From Planctomycetes bacterium ADurb.Bin069 (lineage in GTDB: Bacteria; Planctomycetota; UBA8108; UBA8890; UBA8898): DNA of 64,000 bases. Shown one piece after another: positions 19,088 to 28,652 of this stretch. The notes under the pieces are model-generated. The model was not told where the DNA came from. It saw only the letters and a program-made list of their open reading frames with translations, and did no database searches. The stretch lies in the NCBI GenBank assembly GCA_002070955.1, contig MWEK01000013.1, positions 62,001 through 126,000 of the forward strand, written 5' to 3'. How positions within the stretch are numbered: the stretch's first letter is position 1; each line of letters starts with the position of its first letter. The position numbers were made by a program, and so were the translations under genes.

Positions 19088-19839
19088 CCGACGCGATCAT
19101 CAGCGACGTCCATGCCAACTGGGAGGCGCTCTCGAAGGTCTTCGAGGACATCGACCGGCGCGGAATTCAATCGGTGCTGTGCCTGGGCGATGTGGTAGGC
19201 TACGGCCCGGACCCTGATCTCTGCCTCGATCTCGTGCGCCGGCGCTGCTCCGTCTACCTCATGGGCAACCACGAGGAAGCCCTGATCGGGTCCCCGGTGG
19301 GCTTCTATCCCCTGGCGCGCGAGGCGCTCGCCTTGACCCGCAGGCGGCTCTTCCGTCCATGGTGGAAGCCTTGGCGCGCCCTTGGTTACCGCCGCCTCCT
19401 GAGCTCCCTGCCCCGCCTCGCGCACCGCCCGCAATGCCTGCTCGTCCACGGATCGCCGCGCGACCCGACTTCCGAATATCTCTTTCCGCGGGATTTCCTG
19501 CTGGCCGACGCCGAGGTCGTCGCCGAACTCTTCGCCTTCGAGCAGCCGGTGTGTTTCACCGGCCACACGCACATACCGTGCGTGTTCACGGCGGGGAGGA
19601 ACGTGCATTCGGCCGGCGAGGACGGCATGGAGGTTCGCATCGCGGACGACAAGTTCATCATCAACGTCGGCTCCGTGGGCCAGCCGCGCGACCGCGACCC
19701 GCGCGCCTGCTACGTGGAATTCACCGGCGATCGCGTCATCTACCACCGCATTCCCTACGACGTGGCCGCGACCCAACGGAAGATCATCGCCGGCGGCTTC
19801 GACCAGCGCCTCGCCGAGCGCCTCGGGTACGGGGTGTGA
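19084..19839 (+). CDS. Metallophosphoesterase (calcineurin-like)
   Basis: 251 residues. The motifs of the superfamily are in order: ISDVHANWEAL, CLGDVVGYGPDPDLCL, MGNHEEALIG, LLVHGSPRDP, CFTGHTHIPCVF. GDVVGYGP and the GHTHIP form are typical of the YfcE-like and diadenosine-tetraphosphatase-like group that also includes proteins with 2',3'-cyclic phosphodiesterase activity; the substrate is not decided. The start is GTG at 19084, overlapping the PSP1 gene stop (GTGA). Linkage with PSP1 and, upstream, YbeY/PhoH suggests an RNA-related role, which is inference. Confidence 0.9.
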   Translation: MTDAIISDVHANWEALSKVFEDIDRRGIQSVLCLGDVVGYGPDPDLCLDLVRRRCSVYLMGNHEEALIGSPVGFYPLAREALALTRRRLFRPWWKPWRALGYRRLLSSLPRLAHRPQCLLVHGSPRDPTSEYLFPRDFLLADAEVVAELFAFEQPVCFTGHTHIPCVFTAGRNVHSAGEDGMEVRIADDKFIINVGSVGQPRDRDPRACYVEFTGDRVIYHRIPYDVAATQRKIIAGGFDQRLAERLGYGV

Positions 19840-19848
19840 GCGTCCGCC

Positions 19849-20814
19849 ATGGGAGCGGAACCGCGGGAAGAACGCTGCGCGCGGGGGCTCTTCCTGGTCA
19901 CGAGCGAGGATGATCCCGGCGGCATCGCCGGGGCATCCGCGCCCCACGCGACGCGCCTGCACCTTCCCGCCCCTGACCCGGAAGCCAACGCCGCGGCGCT
20001 GCTCACGGCCCTCTATCCCGGGCGCGCGCTGCTTGCCGGGCGGGGCGACCTGCCCGCGCGGACCTTCCTCGATCTGCTCGCGCGCCAGGAGTTCGCGCTG
20101 TACGCTTCCGTCCCGCCGGATCTCGCCTTCCTGCTTCCCGAGGGAGCGCGGCCCTTCGAGCCGAGCGCGCCCCGCAGGCATCCGTGCTGCGTGTGGCTGC
20201 ACGCCCGCGGGGAGATTCCCCGCGACGCGCTGGAGGCCGCCCACCGCGCGGCCCAAGATTCTCCCGTGGCTTTCGTGCCCCTCGCGCCGGCCCCCTCCGC
20301 CGCGGAGTGGGAGGAAGAGCGCTACCGCGTCTGCATGCGCTGCTCGCGCCCCTTCCCGGCCGGCGACGCCGCTCTGATCGATTTCTTCCCGAGCATCGGG
20401 AGCTGGCTCCAAGTCCCGCTGCACCAAGGCGACGGCGCCAACCTGGCGTGGGAACCGGCCGCCTTGGACCGCGCCTTCTTCGGCGAGGACTGGCGCCGGG
20501 GGGTAGTGCGCGTGACCCGGAACGGAGCGACGCTCGTCTGCGGCCTCGGCCGGCGGCGCGCGCCCCCGGGCGTAGGGGCGCTCATGCGGTTTCTCGGCGC
20601 GTGGCGCACGCCGGCTTACCGCACGATTTGGGATGCCCGCGCGCTGGTCGAAACGGCCGCGCGGGCGCGGCTCACGCCGCTCCGGCGCATCGGCGTGCCG
20701 CAACGGGCGGAAGCCCTGCAGCTTTTGGGCCTGTTGGAGGCGCACCTGGCCCGCTACGCCCGCGCCACCGACCGCGAGGTAATGGGAAGATTGAAGGACT
20801 TGGGCTACCTATGA
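19849..20814 (+). CDS. Uncharacterised protein with central CxxC motif
   Basis: 321 residues, no family recognised. It is acidic-hydrophobic with many Ala and Arg, without signal peptide or membrane helix. A CMRCSRPFP motif near residue 160 looks like half of a zinc site; no second CxxC is visible. The C terminus ends in ATDREVMGRLKDLGYL, which reads like a helical regulatory end. It follows the metallophosphoesterase after 9 nt and overlaps the next gene by 4 nt, so it is translated as part of this operon. Codon use resembles the neighbours. Confidence 0.7.
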   Translation: MGAEPREERCARGLFLVTSEDDPGGIAGASAPHATRLHLPAPDPEANAAALLTALYPGRALLAGRGDLPARTFLDLLARQEFALYASVPPDLAFLLPEGARPFEPSAPRRHPCCVWLHARGEIPRDALEAAHRAAQDSPVAFVPLAPAPSAAEWEEERYRVCMRCSRPFPAGDAALIDFFPSIGSWLQVPLHQGDGANLAWEPAALDRAFFGEDWRRGVVRVTRNGATLVCGLGRRRAPPGVGALMRFLGAWRTPAYRTIWDARALVETAARARLTPLRRIGVPQRAEALQLLGLLEAHLARYARATDREVMGRLKDLGYL

Positions 20815-22502
20815 ATCCGACTGCACGAAACCGCCGGCGCGGAGCCGGCCGCGCGGCGAGGGCGCGCGGCCCCCGCGTGAAACCGTTGTCCGCGTGCATC
20901 GCGGGAGTCGTTCTCGCGGTGCTCGGGCTTCAAGCCGCGCCCGCCGGCGAACCGCCCCGCGCGCGCGGCGACGCCGAGCGCGGCGGCCAGCGCGTTTTTT
21001 TCTTCCAGGGCACACCGCGCGAAATCGGCCGGCGTCACGGGGCAATCTTCAAGGAGGAACTGCGCTTCCTGCTGGACAATTACCTCGGGCCTTTCCTGGG
21101 AACCGGCGGGCGGCGGATTCTGGCGCGCGCCGTCATGCTCACGGCGGCGTCCCGCATGTCCGTCCCCGACGCGATCCGCGAGGAGATGCAGGGCATCGCC
21201 GAGGGCGCCGGCATGGAGTACGCCGACGTCCTGCTGGCGAACACGGTCTTCGATTCCAAGAAGGCCATCATGTGCACGACCTTCGCCGCCAAGGGGCCGG
21301 AGGTTTTTTTCGCCCGCAATCTGGATTTCCTGAACCTCGGAGTGCTGCACCGCCACACGGCGGTCTTCGTCATGCCGGCGGACGACGGCGGGCGCCTGGC
21401 CATCGTGAGCTTCCCCGGGTTGGTCGGCGCGCTCACGGGCATCAACTCCCGCGGCCTGGCCTGCGGCGTGATGGAATGCGGCGGCAAGGGCCATAACCCC
21501 GACGGCGAGCCCTACGCCATGACCTTCCGGCGCGTGTTGGAGAGCTGCGCCACGGTGAAGGAAGCCGCCGCGCTTATCGAGAAAGCCAAGGCCACCACGG
21601 CGAACAACCTGATGATCGCCGACGCCGGCGGCGACGCGGCCGTCATGGAAATCCAACCGTCGGGCGCCCGTCTCAGGCGCACCCTCGGACGCTACGTGTA
21701 CGCCACCAACCATTTTCTCGAGGAGAACCCCGGCGAACGCCGACTCAGGATCATCGAGAGCTGCATCGCGGGAGGGCCGGAGCCGAGCATGGCCCTGGCC
21801 GCGGAGGTTCTCCTCAAAACCGCGCCGGCCGACGCCAATATCCAGGCCATGGTGTTCTTCCCCGCCCGGCGCACCGTCTTTCTGAGCGCGGGGAAGCTCC
21901 CGGCCGCGGCCGGCCCTTACGTCCCGCTGGGCGCGCAGCTTCTCGGACTCGGCGGGGCGGGAAAGCGGCGCATGCATGCCGGCGGGTTTCCACACCAATG
22001 CGCCGAAGCCCTCGGCCGAGCCCTCGGCGCGGAAGCGCCGCGGCAACACCCGAACGCCGACGCCGAGTTCTTCGCGGCGCTCGGCGCGGCAGCCGAGGCC
22101 CTCGCCCCCGAGGACCTGCTCTTTTCGGCCGCGCGTCTCGCGTCGGAAAACCCCGCCGAGCTCGCCGGCGCCCTCGCCGGAGCGCGAGGCCTGCGCGTCC
22201 TGATCGCCGAGACGCCTGGTCCGCCCGGCCGCGGCTGGGCGCAAGCCGCCGATGTGGTGTATGTCGCCGCGGCGCCCGCGTCGGGCGCCGGCCTGGCGGC
22301 CGCGCTCGCGGCAATCCTGGCGAACCCGGCCGCGTTCGACGGCGACCGCGACGCCGCGCTGACCCTCGCCGAGGTCATCGCGGCGCTGCGCGCCTCGGCG
22401 CCTTCGGGCGGCGCGTTCGTCGCCGCGGGCCTGCCGGTCGCGGCGGCGGTGCCGTTTTGCGCCATCGACCGCGCCGCGGCGCCCTCCGCGCCGCGGCGGT
22501 GA
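20811..22502 (+). CDS. Secreted C45-family-like Ntn hydrolase (acyltransferase-like)
   Basis: 563 residues with an N-terminal membrane anchor or late signal peptide (hydrophobic 26-42). The middle is a C45/isopenicillin-acyltransferase-like fold: GTPREIGRRHGAIFKEEL, EEMQGIAEGAGMEYADVLLANTVFD, then IMCTTFAAKGPEVFFARNLDF. Cys155 in M-C-T-T-F sits where the autoproteolytic N-terminal nucleophile lies in this family. GLVGALTGINSRGLACG and YVYATNHFLEEN follow. The last 180 residues are Ala-rich and unassigned. The family cleaves or forms amide bonds in acylated amino acids or peptides; the real substrate is unknown. It overlaps the upstream unknown gene by 4 nt. Confidence 0.8.
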   Translation: MNPTARNRRRGAGRAARARGPRVKPLSACIAGVVLAVLGLQAAPAGEPPRARGDAERGGQRVFFFQGTPREIGRRHGAIFKEELRFLLDNYLGPFLGTGGRRILARAVMLTAASRMSVPDAIREEMQGIAEGAGMEYADVLLANTVFDSKKAIMCTTFAAKGPEVFFARNLDFLNLGVLHRHTAVFVMPADDGGRLAIVSFPGLVGALTGINSRGLACGVMECGGKGHNPDGEPYAMTFRRVLESCATVKEAAALIEKAKATTANNLMIADAGGDAAVMEIQPSGARLRRTLGRYVYATNHFLEENPGERRLRIIESCIAGGPEPSMALAAEVLLKTAPADANIQAMVFFPARRTVFLSAGKLPAAAGPYVPLGAQLLGLGGAGKRRMHAGGFPHQCAEALGRALGAEAPRQHPNADAEFFAALGAAAEALAPEDLLFSAARLASENPAELAGALAGARGLRVLIAETPGPPGRGWAQAADVVYVAAAPASGAGLAAALAAILANPAAFDGDRDAALTLAEVIAALRASAPSGGAFVAAGLPVAAAVPFCAIDRAAAPSAPRR

Positions 22503-22513
22503 GGCCGCGCTCC

Positions 22514-22546
22514 AAAAAAAAAAGGGAGCTGCCACGCACAGCTCCC
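22514..22546 (-). terminator. Rho-independent terminator of the W-V-P-G protein gene
   Basis: Read on the minus strand, GGGAGCTG - 7 nt - CAGCTCCC (22546-22524) forms an 8-bp stem followed by ten Ts (22523-22514). It lies 32 nt after the stop of the 22578-22982 gene. It also faces the end of the plus-strand gene at 22502. Confidence 0.92.
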
Positions 22547-22577
22547 ACCAGTCAGGGGTGATAGTGTCGGACTTCTG

Positions 22578-22982
22578 CTATCTCCGGTGCCCTCCGTGCT
22601 CCAGGCGCCAGTAACCCGGCACCCAGACGCGCTCGCTTTCGCACACCGTGCGGGGCGGCTCCCATACCCGGCGCATGTGGCCGGGGCGGACGATCTCCGT
22701 GCGCGCGTGGCGTCCGATATGGACGACCCTTACCTGCGCGGGAACCCATTCCTCGCGCCAGCGTCCGGGGATTTCCACGCACCTGACGCGTTCCTCGTAG
22801 TGCCCGGGAACCCATACGCGGCGCGGTTCATGGCCGCGCGCGCGGCGCGTGCTTCCTAACTCGAAATCCAGGAACGTCCCGGCTCCGCCGATTCCGAGCC
22901 TGAACGTCAGGCCGTCCGCGTTGACCGCTCCGGGCAGACACAGGGCCCCCGCCGTCACGAGCATTCGGATGATCTTGCGCAT
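22578..22982 (-). CDS. Small secreted protein with W-V-P-G repeats
   Basis: 134 residues with a signal peptide (MRKIIRMLVTAGALCLPGAVNA, cut near residue 22). After a short glycine-rich beta segment, the motif [RE]-[VW]-W-V-P-G-[HY]-[YW] recurs (RRVWVPGHYEE, EIPGRWREEW, IVRPGHMRRVW, RVWVPGYWRLE). Such repeats are found in small envelope proteins of unknown function. Very basic (many Arg and His). The start has GGGAGG 5 nt upstream. A clear terminator follows it, so it is transcribed alone or with the large gene upstream. No function is claimed. Confidence 0.8.
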   Translation of the reverse strand: MRKIIRMLVTAGALCLPGAVNADGLTFRLGIGGAGTFLDFELGSTRRARGHEPRRVWVPGHYEERVRCVEIPGRWREEWVPAQVRVVHIGRHARTEIVRPGHMRRVWEPPRTVCESERVWVPGYWRLEHGGHRR

Positions 22983-23121
22983 GGCCGCCTCCCGAGCCCT
23001 CGCCGCCGGGCTCTTGTTTTCTTCACCGATATGACGCGCGAGGGGGCCTCCGTATTCAATGGGAATTCTCGCGCGGGCGGCCGCGGGGCGCGCGGGCCTC
23101 AGGCAAGAAGAGGCCGCGCCG

Positions 23122-26100
23122 TCAGTCCCGGCATGCGGCAGGCGGATCGGCGGGGGGCGCGCCCGTGGAAAAAAGGTAGCCCAGGAGGTGAATCGGGTCC
23201 GCGATGTTCTTCAGGCCGTCCCCGTTGACATCGGCCAGCGGCAGACACCACGGCGGATCGCCGTTGGCGAAGAGATAGCCCAACAGATAGATCACATCGG
23301 CGATGTTGATGCGGGCATCGCGGTTCATATCGCCCCCGAGCACGCGACCCTCCGAGCCGGAAAGCGCGCCGAGGTCGGAGCCGTCATCGGCGCGGCCGCG
23401 GGCCGGCGACTGCGAACCGAGGCGCCAGTCGCCGCCGACGGAGTCGATGAAGCGCGGATCGGCCAGCAGATTGTCTCCCGACGAGGCCACGGCGGCATCC
23501 TCGCACAGCGTCCAGGCGACCCGGAGCACGGCCGCGCCCTGCCGCGCGAAGGAGCGCGCGTTGCCCCAGACGATACTGTTGGTGCAATCCGCGAACGCCG
23601 CGCCCGCGCCCCATGACCCGACCTCGAGGCCCAGCGCGTTGCCGGTGCACGTAATGTGGTCCAGCGTGCAGCGCGCGCCCGGGCCAACGGAGACACCCGT
23701 CTCGGCCCAGGCGGCGAGCACGTGCGCGACCTCGTGATCGGTCCCGCCCTGGAACGACAACGCGCGCCGGCCGATCCCGACCAGGGTGCTGCGCCCGATC
23801 TGCGACGACGCGGAAGCGTCAATGCCGTGCCCGGCGATGTCTCGGAAGGCGCACTCCGCGATCTTCAGACTGCCTCCGCTCCGGTGGCGCACGCCGCCTT
23901 CGGCCCCGAGCGTCTCGAAGCGGCACGCGGTCAGCTCGACGACGGCGCCCTCGGCCAGCACGCCGCCCGCCGACTCGACGAACAGGCAGTCGTTGGCGCG
24001 CAACGCGCCCTGCGCCACCGACACGCACGGCGCCCCCCAACCGCGCAGCGCGCACTGCTCGAGCGTCAGTTCCCCCCCCTGCACCCGGCAGGCGCTCACG
24101 GGGAGCGCCGCGGCCGGAGCGTCCGCCGCCCGCGGGCTCTGGTTCGTCGTGCCATCGAGCAGCTCCGTCCACCGGAGGTACGCCTTGCCGCCCTCCACGA
24201 CGATGGCCGCATCCGCGCTCCGGAAGCCGCGCCGCAGAAGGACGGGCGCGCCCTCCTCCCCCAGGAAGCGCAGTTCGCCGCGCACGACGAGCGCGCGCCC
24301 CGCGGAACACAGGCACTCGGCGCCGGCTTCGACCGTCAAGACCACGCCGGCCTCGACCGTCGCGCCGTTGAGGAGGTACGGTCCGCCCCGGGCTTCCAAC
24401 CTGCGGCTTCCCGCGATGGAGCCCGCGATCTCCGCGGGCGCGCGCCGGAGCACCGCCAGGTCGAGGGCGGCCTCGGGGACGCCCGCCGCGTTCAACGCCC
24501 TGACCGCGATGGTTGCGGGGATCTCGTCCAGCACCGCGCGCCACATGCCCGTCACGACATCGTAGAGGGCGGGCCGGCCGCCGACGGCCACGAAGCTCGT
24601 GTCGGCGACGGGAGCGAATCCTTCCAGCAGGACCGATAGGCCGTCGGGGACCAGCAGCGGCGAGCCGCAGCCGCCCGGCACGCCGCGCGCGTCTTCCGGA
24701 AGGGCGAGCAGCGCCGGGTCGAGGGAGAAATCGCTGCTGCCCGCGGAGTTGTTCAAGCCCATGAGCGCGAGCACGTTCCGGCCCGCGCGCGCGTGCGGGA
24801 CGAAGCCGTCCAGGGCGTAGGTCGACGGCGTGCCCTGCTCGTGGCCGCGGGAGGCGACCGCGTTGTGAGCGAGCACGGTTCCCGCCGCGCCCGCATTCTC
24901 GCGCGCGATCTCGCGGCCGTTCAGATAGCACACGAAGCCGTCGTCGTAGTTCACCCACAACTGCTGCAGGGCGAGGTCCTCGGGTCGGCCGAGGGTGAAC
25001 TCGCGCCGGATGTACACGGTCGTGTAGCGGCCCTGCATGTCTCCGAGCAAGGTCACATCGTCGTTGTCGCCGTATCCGAAACCCGCCGGACCCAGGCTCC
25101 ACGCGGCGTCGTCGAAATCGAGCTCCGTCCAGGCGATCCCCGGCGCGGGATCCTCCGTGCCTTTGAAATACCGCCACGCGGCTCGGCGGGGGATCGCGTC
25201 CACCGTGATCACGCCGGGCTCGAAGGCACGGGCGCAGGCGCGCAGGTTCTCCGAGAGCTGGGAGCGGATGTAAGCCTCGCGCCGCTCCCGGAAACTCGCG
25301 AAAGAGGCCAGCGTCGAGCCCGCCATCGAGGCCGGCAGCAGGGTCAGCTCGCGCCCGACGCCGTCGAGTCCGAACGCTCCGTCGGCGAGATCCCGGAGGT
25401 GCCGCCAGAAGCGCGGCGCGTTGGCCGGATGCCGGAGGAGCCGCTTGACCGCGGGCAGCTCCGGCCGAAAGAGGCGTTCCTCCGCGACGTTCTCGCGGCA
25501 GACGCTGTCCATGTCCCACGGCAGGAGGATGAATCTCCCCTCCGGCGGCTGCGCGTACAGGTAGTAATCGTCGCCGCGGTCGTTGTAGATGCACGTCTCC
25601 TGGTTGGCGAGCACGGTCTGCACCGCCAGGAAGCGGCACCATTGATCCACGTCGGCCGCCGCCTCGACGCCCGCCAAGTACCCTTCGTCGGAGGCGTTGA
25701 GCGCCCGGCACAAGGCGATCACGTCGGACCAGTCGGCGGCGTCCCGGTTCGTGACCTTGTCGTACGAACACTCGTAGGGCGCCGATTTCTCGCCCCGGTA
25801 ATCGAGATCCGCCAGTTGCGTGCAGCGCACGCCTCGGTACAGGTTCCCGTCATCGTCCCCCGGGAACCAGCGCTCCAGGAAGAATCCGTCCAGGCGCTCG
25901 ACGTTCACGTACGAAGTCCAGAACCCATCGTTCAGGCCCAACGCGGTGAAGCGCGCGTACGGCGCCGGCACCCCCGCGAGGGTGAACGTCGCCATGCCCA
26001 GGTGCTGGCGCGCGGGCTCGAGGGCGTTGAAAAAGAGAACCCTACCTTCGGGCCGCGTCTCGTCGTGCGTGAGCTCGATCCGGAAAGAGCGCGGGTCGTG

Positions 26101-28572
26101 GCTCCGCGCCGAGCTTCCCCGGTAGCGCACGAGGCCGTGCTGGTACACGCGCCCGTCCTTGAGGAGCGCGCAGGGCAGAAGCTGGTTGGAACCCGCCGGA
26201 CGAGTCCTAAGGGTGCCAAGATCCTCCTCGGTCATGATCAGGTACGCGAATCTGCTCGCCACCTGCGCGAGAAACGGCCGCGCGTCGACGCGGAGCAGGA
26301 AGAGCTTGGCGGGCGCGTCGCGAGGCCAGACGCCGTCGATGCCGGTCAGGCTCTCCGCCGCGCAGTGCCAGACAATCGTGCCGCCGCGGTCGGCGTCGGT
26401 CAGAAACCCGGTCCAACGCGCGTCGCCGGCCTCCTCGTCGCCGCCCGCGCCGTCGTCGGCCAGCGGGACGGTCCGCCAAACCGGATCGTCGCTGTAACGC
26501 CACTTGACGGCCACGGACTTGACGCCCGTCGGGCACAGCGCCCTGGCGGTGAAACGCACCGCCTCCCCGGGCGCGGGGAGCGCCGGATCGTACCCGCACT
26601 GGTAGATCGCGGGCGCGGGGTCGTCTTCCGGCCGGACCCGGCCGCGGCCCGGCGTCCCGCCCACCGTCTCGGCGACCCAGGCCCCCCCCGAATCGGGTTC
26701 CAGGCCGGGGTGCCTGAGCTCGAGCGTCATCCCCGCGCCGCAAGTCTCCGCCGGGTAGTTGGGATCCGGCGCGCAGGCCGGACCGTCGGCCGCGCGCGGC
26801 CAGCCGCCATCGTCGGCGTAGTGGAAATCGGCGATCTCGCGGCCGAGCGCATCAACCAAGACGATGCGCTCGCTCTTGTCGCTGAGCCTCCCGGCGTAGT
26901 CGCCGGCGACGGCGGCGCCGCCGTACAGGCTCGCCGCGCGGGCGGCATCGGGCACGACCAGGAGATAGCCGCCCGGCTCCAACACGAGGCCCGCCGCGAA
27001 CTCGTATCCGATGCCGCTCTCGAACCGCCAGCCGCTCAGGTCGACCGGCGCCTGGCCGGAGTTGTGAAGCTCGATGAATTCGTCGCGGTCATCGCCGCTT
27101 TGAGGATGATAGTTGATCTCCGAGATGACGACCTGGCGCCGGGGCCGCGCGCCGTTCGCCGCGCCGGGCGTCGGATCCTGGAAATAACCCTTGCCCCCCG
27201 TCGGGTACCGGCCCCAACTTTCGCCCTCGATGAGGCGGTACTTGAGCCGCCCCGCGAGCCGGAGCTCCGATCCCTGGGTCAGCATGAGGGTGCCGGCCTG
27301 CGGCAGCGACCCCAGGGTGAAAACCGCGAATTCGCCGCCGCCGATGCGCCCCGAGAGCGGCGTCAGGTCGCGGATGTCCGCGCCGAGCGCAAACCCATCG
27401 AGGACGATCTCCTCGCCGGACTCGTTCCGGAGCTCCGCCCAGGCTCCGCCGCCGGCGGCCGCTCCGATCTCGTTGAGGGCGAGCGCCGGGCGCGGCGGAG
27501 CGGCGCTCGCCGGGATGCCCGCCAGCGCCGCATCGATGACGAAGGTGCTGCTCCCGGAGGTCTGGTTGGCGGCGACGATCGCGAGCACGTTCCTGCCCGC
27601 CCGCAGGGCATCCGGGGAAGCGCGCCAGGAGCACGGCGTCTGCGATTTATGCGCCCCCGAGGCGACCGCGGTGTGCGCCGGAACGTCCGTCCCCGCCATG
27701 AGCACCCGCGCGATCTGGCGCCCGTTCAGGTAGGCGGCGAATCCGTCGTCGAAGTCCGCGAGCAGCTCGAGCCCCTCGAACGCCGCCGGATCGGCGATGT
27801 CGAAGGCCGCCCGGGCGAAGACCGTCGTGTACCCATCGCGCATGTCGGCCAGGGTCGTCAGCGTGTAGACGCCGCTGCCGTAGCCGATAGGGACTTCCCC
27901 GTCTTCCCACTGTCCGTCGTCGTAGTCAGGCTCGATCCACTCGCCGCGGGCGCCGGGAGGCGCCAACCGGCCGCGCCAGAACCGCCACGGCGCGTTGCGG
28001 GCGATCAGCGCCGTGCCGCCCACCGCCGTCGAGTTAGGCCTGCCGGGCGTGCCGCCCGCCACCAGGCTCGCGGCCCAGTTGGCGGGGTCGTCGTTGTCCG
28101 CATTCGCATCGCGCAGCTCGAGCGTCGCGCCGCCGCCGTCCGCCCCATCGGGCCAGGGCCGCGCGTCGCTGTAGAAAACCGCGGCGACCGCGGCACCGCG
28201 GGAGTTGCACAGCGTGATGCGCTCGCCCCCCTTGGCGAGGCGCAATCGGAACTCGCCGAGCCAGGGGACATCGGGCCAGACCGCCGCGCAGGCCGCGCGG
28301 TTGCGGCACAGGGCGAGGAAGCCGCCGCCCGGGAGCACCGTCCCGGCGGGGAACGTGAACTCGATGCCGCGCGCGAAGGACCAGCCGCTCAGGTCGACCG
28401 CCTGCGCATCCCGATTGTGAAGCTCCAGCCACGCCAGTTCGGCCGGCGCGAATCCCGCGCCGTGGACGGCATGGTAGTTGATTTCGTTGATGACGACGCC
28501 GAAGTCGCCGCCCGCCGCGCGCCCGAGCATCAGGCAAACCGCTACGCCGGCCAAGACGTTCCGTGCGCCCAC
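23122..28572 (-). CDS. Giant secreted CotH / lamin-tail / beta-helix protein with dockerin-like C terminus
   Basis: 1816 residues with an N-terminal signal sequence (GARNVLAGVAVCLMLGRAAGG). In order: a lamin-tail (LTD) domain (VVINEINYHAV...LAWLELHNRD, about 20-140), a galactose-binding-like region with FDDGFAAYLNGRQIA, a second LTD-like region, a further LTD (VISEINYHPQSGDD, about 490-600), a CotH kinase-like domain with FILLPWDMDSV and a preceding YLYAQPPEG, another jelly-roll with YDDGFVCYLNGREIA, a parallel beta-helix with many short Cys-containing turns, and a C-terminal pair of GDMNRDARINIAD and ADVNGDGLKNIAD dockerin-like repeats. The GTG start is chosen because GAGG lies 8 nt upstream, although the frame is open further. 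Probably a cell-surface or secreted protein. Confidence 0.85.
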   Translation of the reverse strand: MGARNVLAGVAVCLMLGRAAGGDFGVVINEINYHAVHGAGFAPAELAWLELHNRDAQAVDLSGWSFARGIEFTFPAGTVLPGGGFLALCRNRAACAAVWPDVPWLGEFRLRLAKGGERITLCNSRGAAVAAVFYSDARPWPDGADGGGATLELRDANADNDDPANWAASLVAGGTPGRPNSTAVGGTALIARNAPWRFWRGRLAPPGARGEWIEPDYDDGQWEDGEVPIGYGSGVYTLTTLADMRDGYTTVFARAAFDIADPAAFEGLELLADFDDGFAAYLNGRQIARVLMAGTDVPAHTAVASGAHKSQTPCSWRASPDALRAGRNVLAIVAANQTSGSSTFVIDAALAGIPASAAPPRPALALNEIGAAAGGGAWAELRNESGEEIVLDGFALGADIRDLTPLSGRIGGGEFAVFTLGSLPQAGTLMLTQGSELRLAGRLKYRLIEGESWGRYPTGGKGYFQDPTPGAANGARPRRQVVISEINYHPQSGDDRDEFIELHNSGQAPVDLSGWRFESGIGYEFAAGLVLEPGGYLLVVPDAARAASLYGGAAVAGDYAGRLSDKSERIVLVDALGREIADFHYADDGGWPRAADGPACAPDPNYPAETCGAGMTLELRHPGLEPDSGGAWVAETVGGTPGRGRVRPEDDPAPAIYQCGYDPALPAPGEAVRFTARALCPTGVKSVAVKWRYSDDPVWRTVPLADDGAGGDEEAGDARWTGFLTDADRGGTIVWHCAAESLTGIDGVWPRDAPAKLFLLRVDARPFLAQVASRFAYLIMTEEDLGTLRTRPAGSNQLLPCALLKDGRVYQHGLVRYRGSSARSHDPRSFRIELTHDETRPEGRVLFFNALEPARQHLGMATFTLAGVPAPYARFTALGLNDGFWTSYVNVERLDGFFLERWFPGDDDGNLYRGVRCTQLADLDYRGEKSAPYECSYDKVTNRDAADWSDVIALCRALNASDEGYLAGVEAAADVDQWCRFLAVQTVLANQETCIYNDRGDDYYLYAQPPEGRFILLPWDMDSVCRENVAEERLFRPELPAVKRLLRHPANAPRFWRHLRDLADGAFGLDGVGRELTLLPASMAGSTLASFASFRERREAYIRSQLSENLRACARAFEPGVITVDAIPRRAAWRYFKGTEDPAPGIAWTELDFDDAAWSLGPAGFGYGDNDDVTLLGDMQGRYTTVYIRREFTLGRPEDLALQQLWVNYDDGFVCYLNGREIARENAGAAGTVLAHNAVASRGHEQGTPSTYALDGFVPHARAGRNVLALMGLNNSAGSSDFSLDPALLALPEDARGVPGGCGSPLLVPDGLSVLLEGFAPVADTSFVAVGGRPALYDVVTGMWRAVLDEIPATIAVRALNAAGVPEAALDLAVLRRAPAEIAGSIAGSRRLEARGGPYLLNGATVEAGVVLTVEAGAECLCSAGRALVVRGELRFLGEEGAPVLLRRGFRSADAAIVVEGGKAYLRWTELLDGTTNQSPRAADAPAAALPVSACRVQGGELTLEQCALRGWGAPCVSVAQGALRANDCLFVESAGGVLAEGAVVELTACRFETLGAEGGVRHRSGGSLKIAECAFRDIAGHGIDASASSQIGRSTLVGIGRRALSFQGGTDHEVAHVLAAWAETGVSVGPGARCTLDHITCTGNALGLEVGSWGAGAAFADCTNSIVWGNARSFARQGAAVLRVAWTLCEDAAVASSGDNLLADPRFIDSVGGDWRLGSQSPARGRADDGSDLGALSGSEGRVLGGDMNRDARINIADVIYLLGYLFANGDPPWCLPLADVNGDGLKNIADPIHLLGYLFSTGAPPADPPAACRD

Positions 28573-28652
28573 ACCCAGATCCTCGCTGATTGAGCCGCAG
28601 AGGACAATTGTATCGCCCCGGAACCGTGGCAGCCACGTCGCGGCGCGGCGCC

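Noticed and set aside
22514-22523. Ten consecutive A bases read as a repeat or slippage site
   Set aside because: It is the T tract of a minus-strand terminator next to an 8-bp stem, so no separate repeat is needed.
24793-28593. Plus-strand frame of about 1270 codons opposite the CotH protein gene
   Set aside because: Arg/Pro-rich shadow with no start signal or motif, while the minus strand encodes recognisable LTD, CotH and dockerin-like domains.
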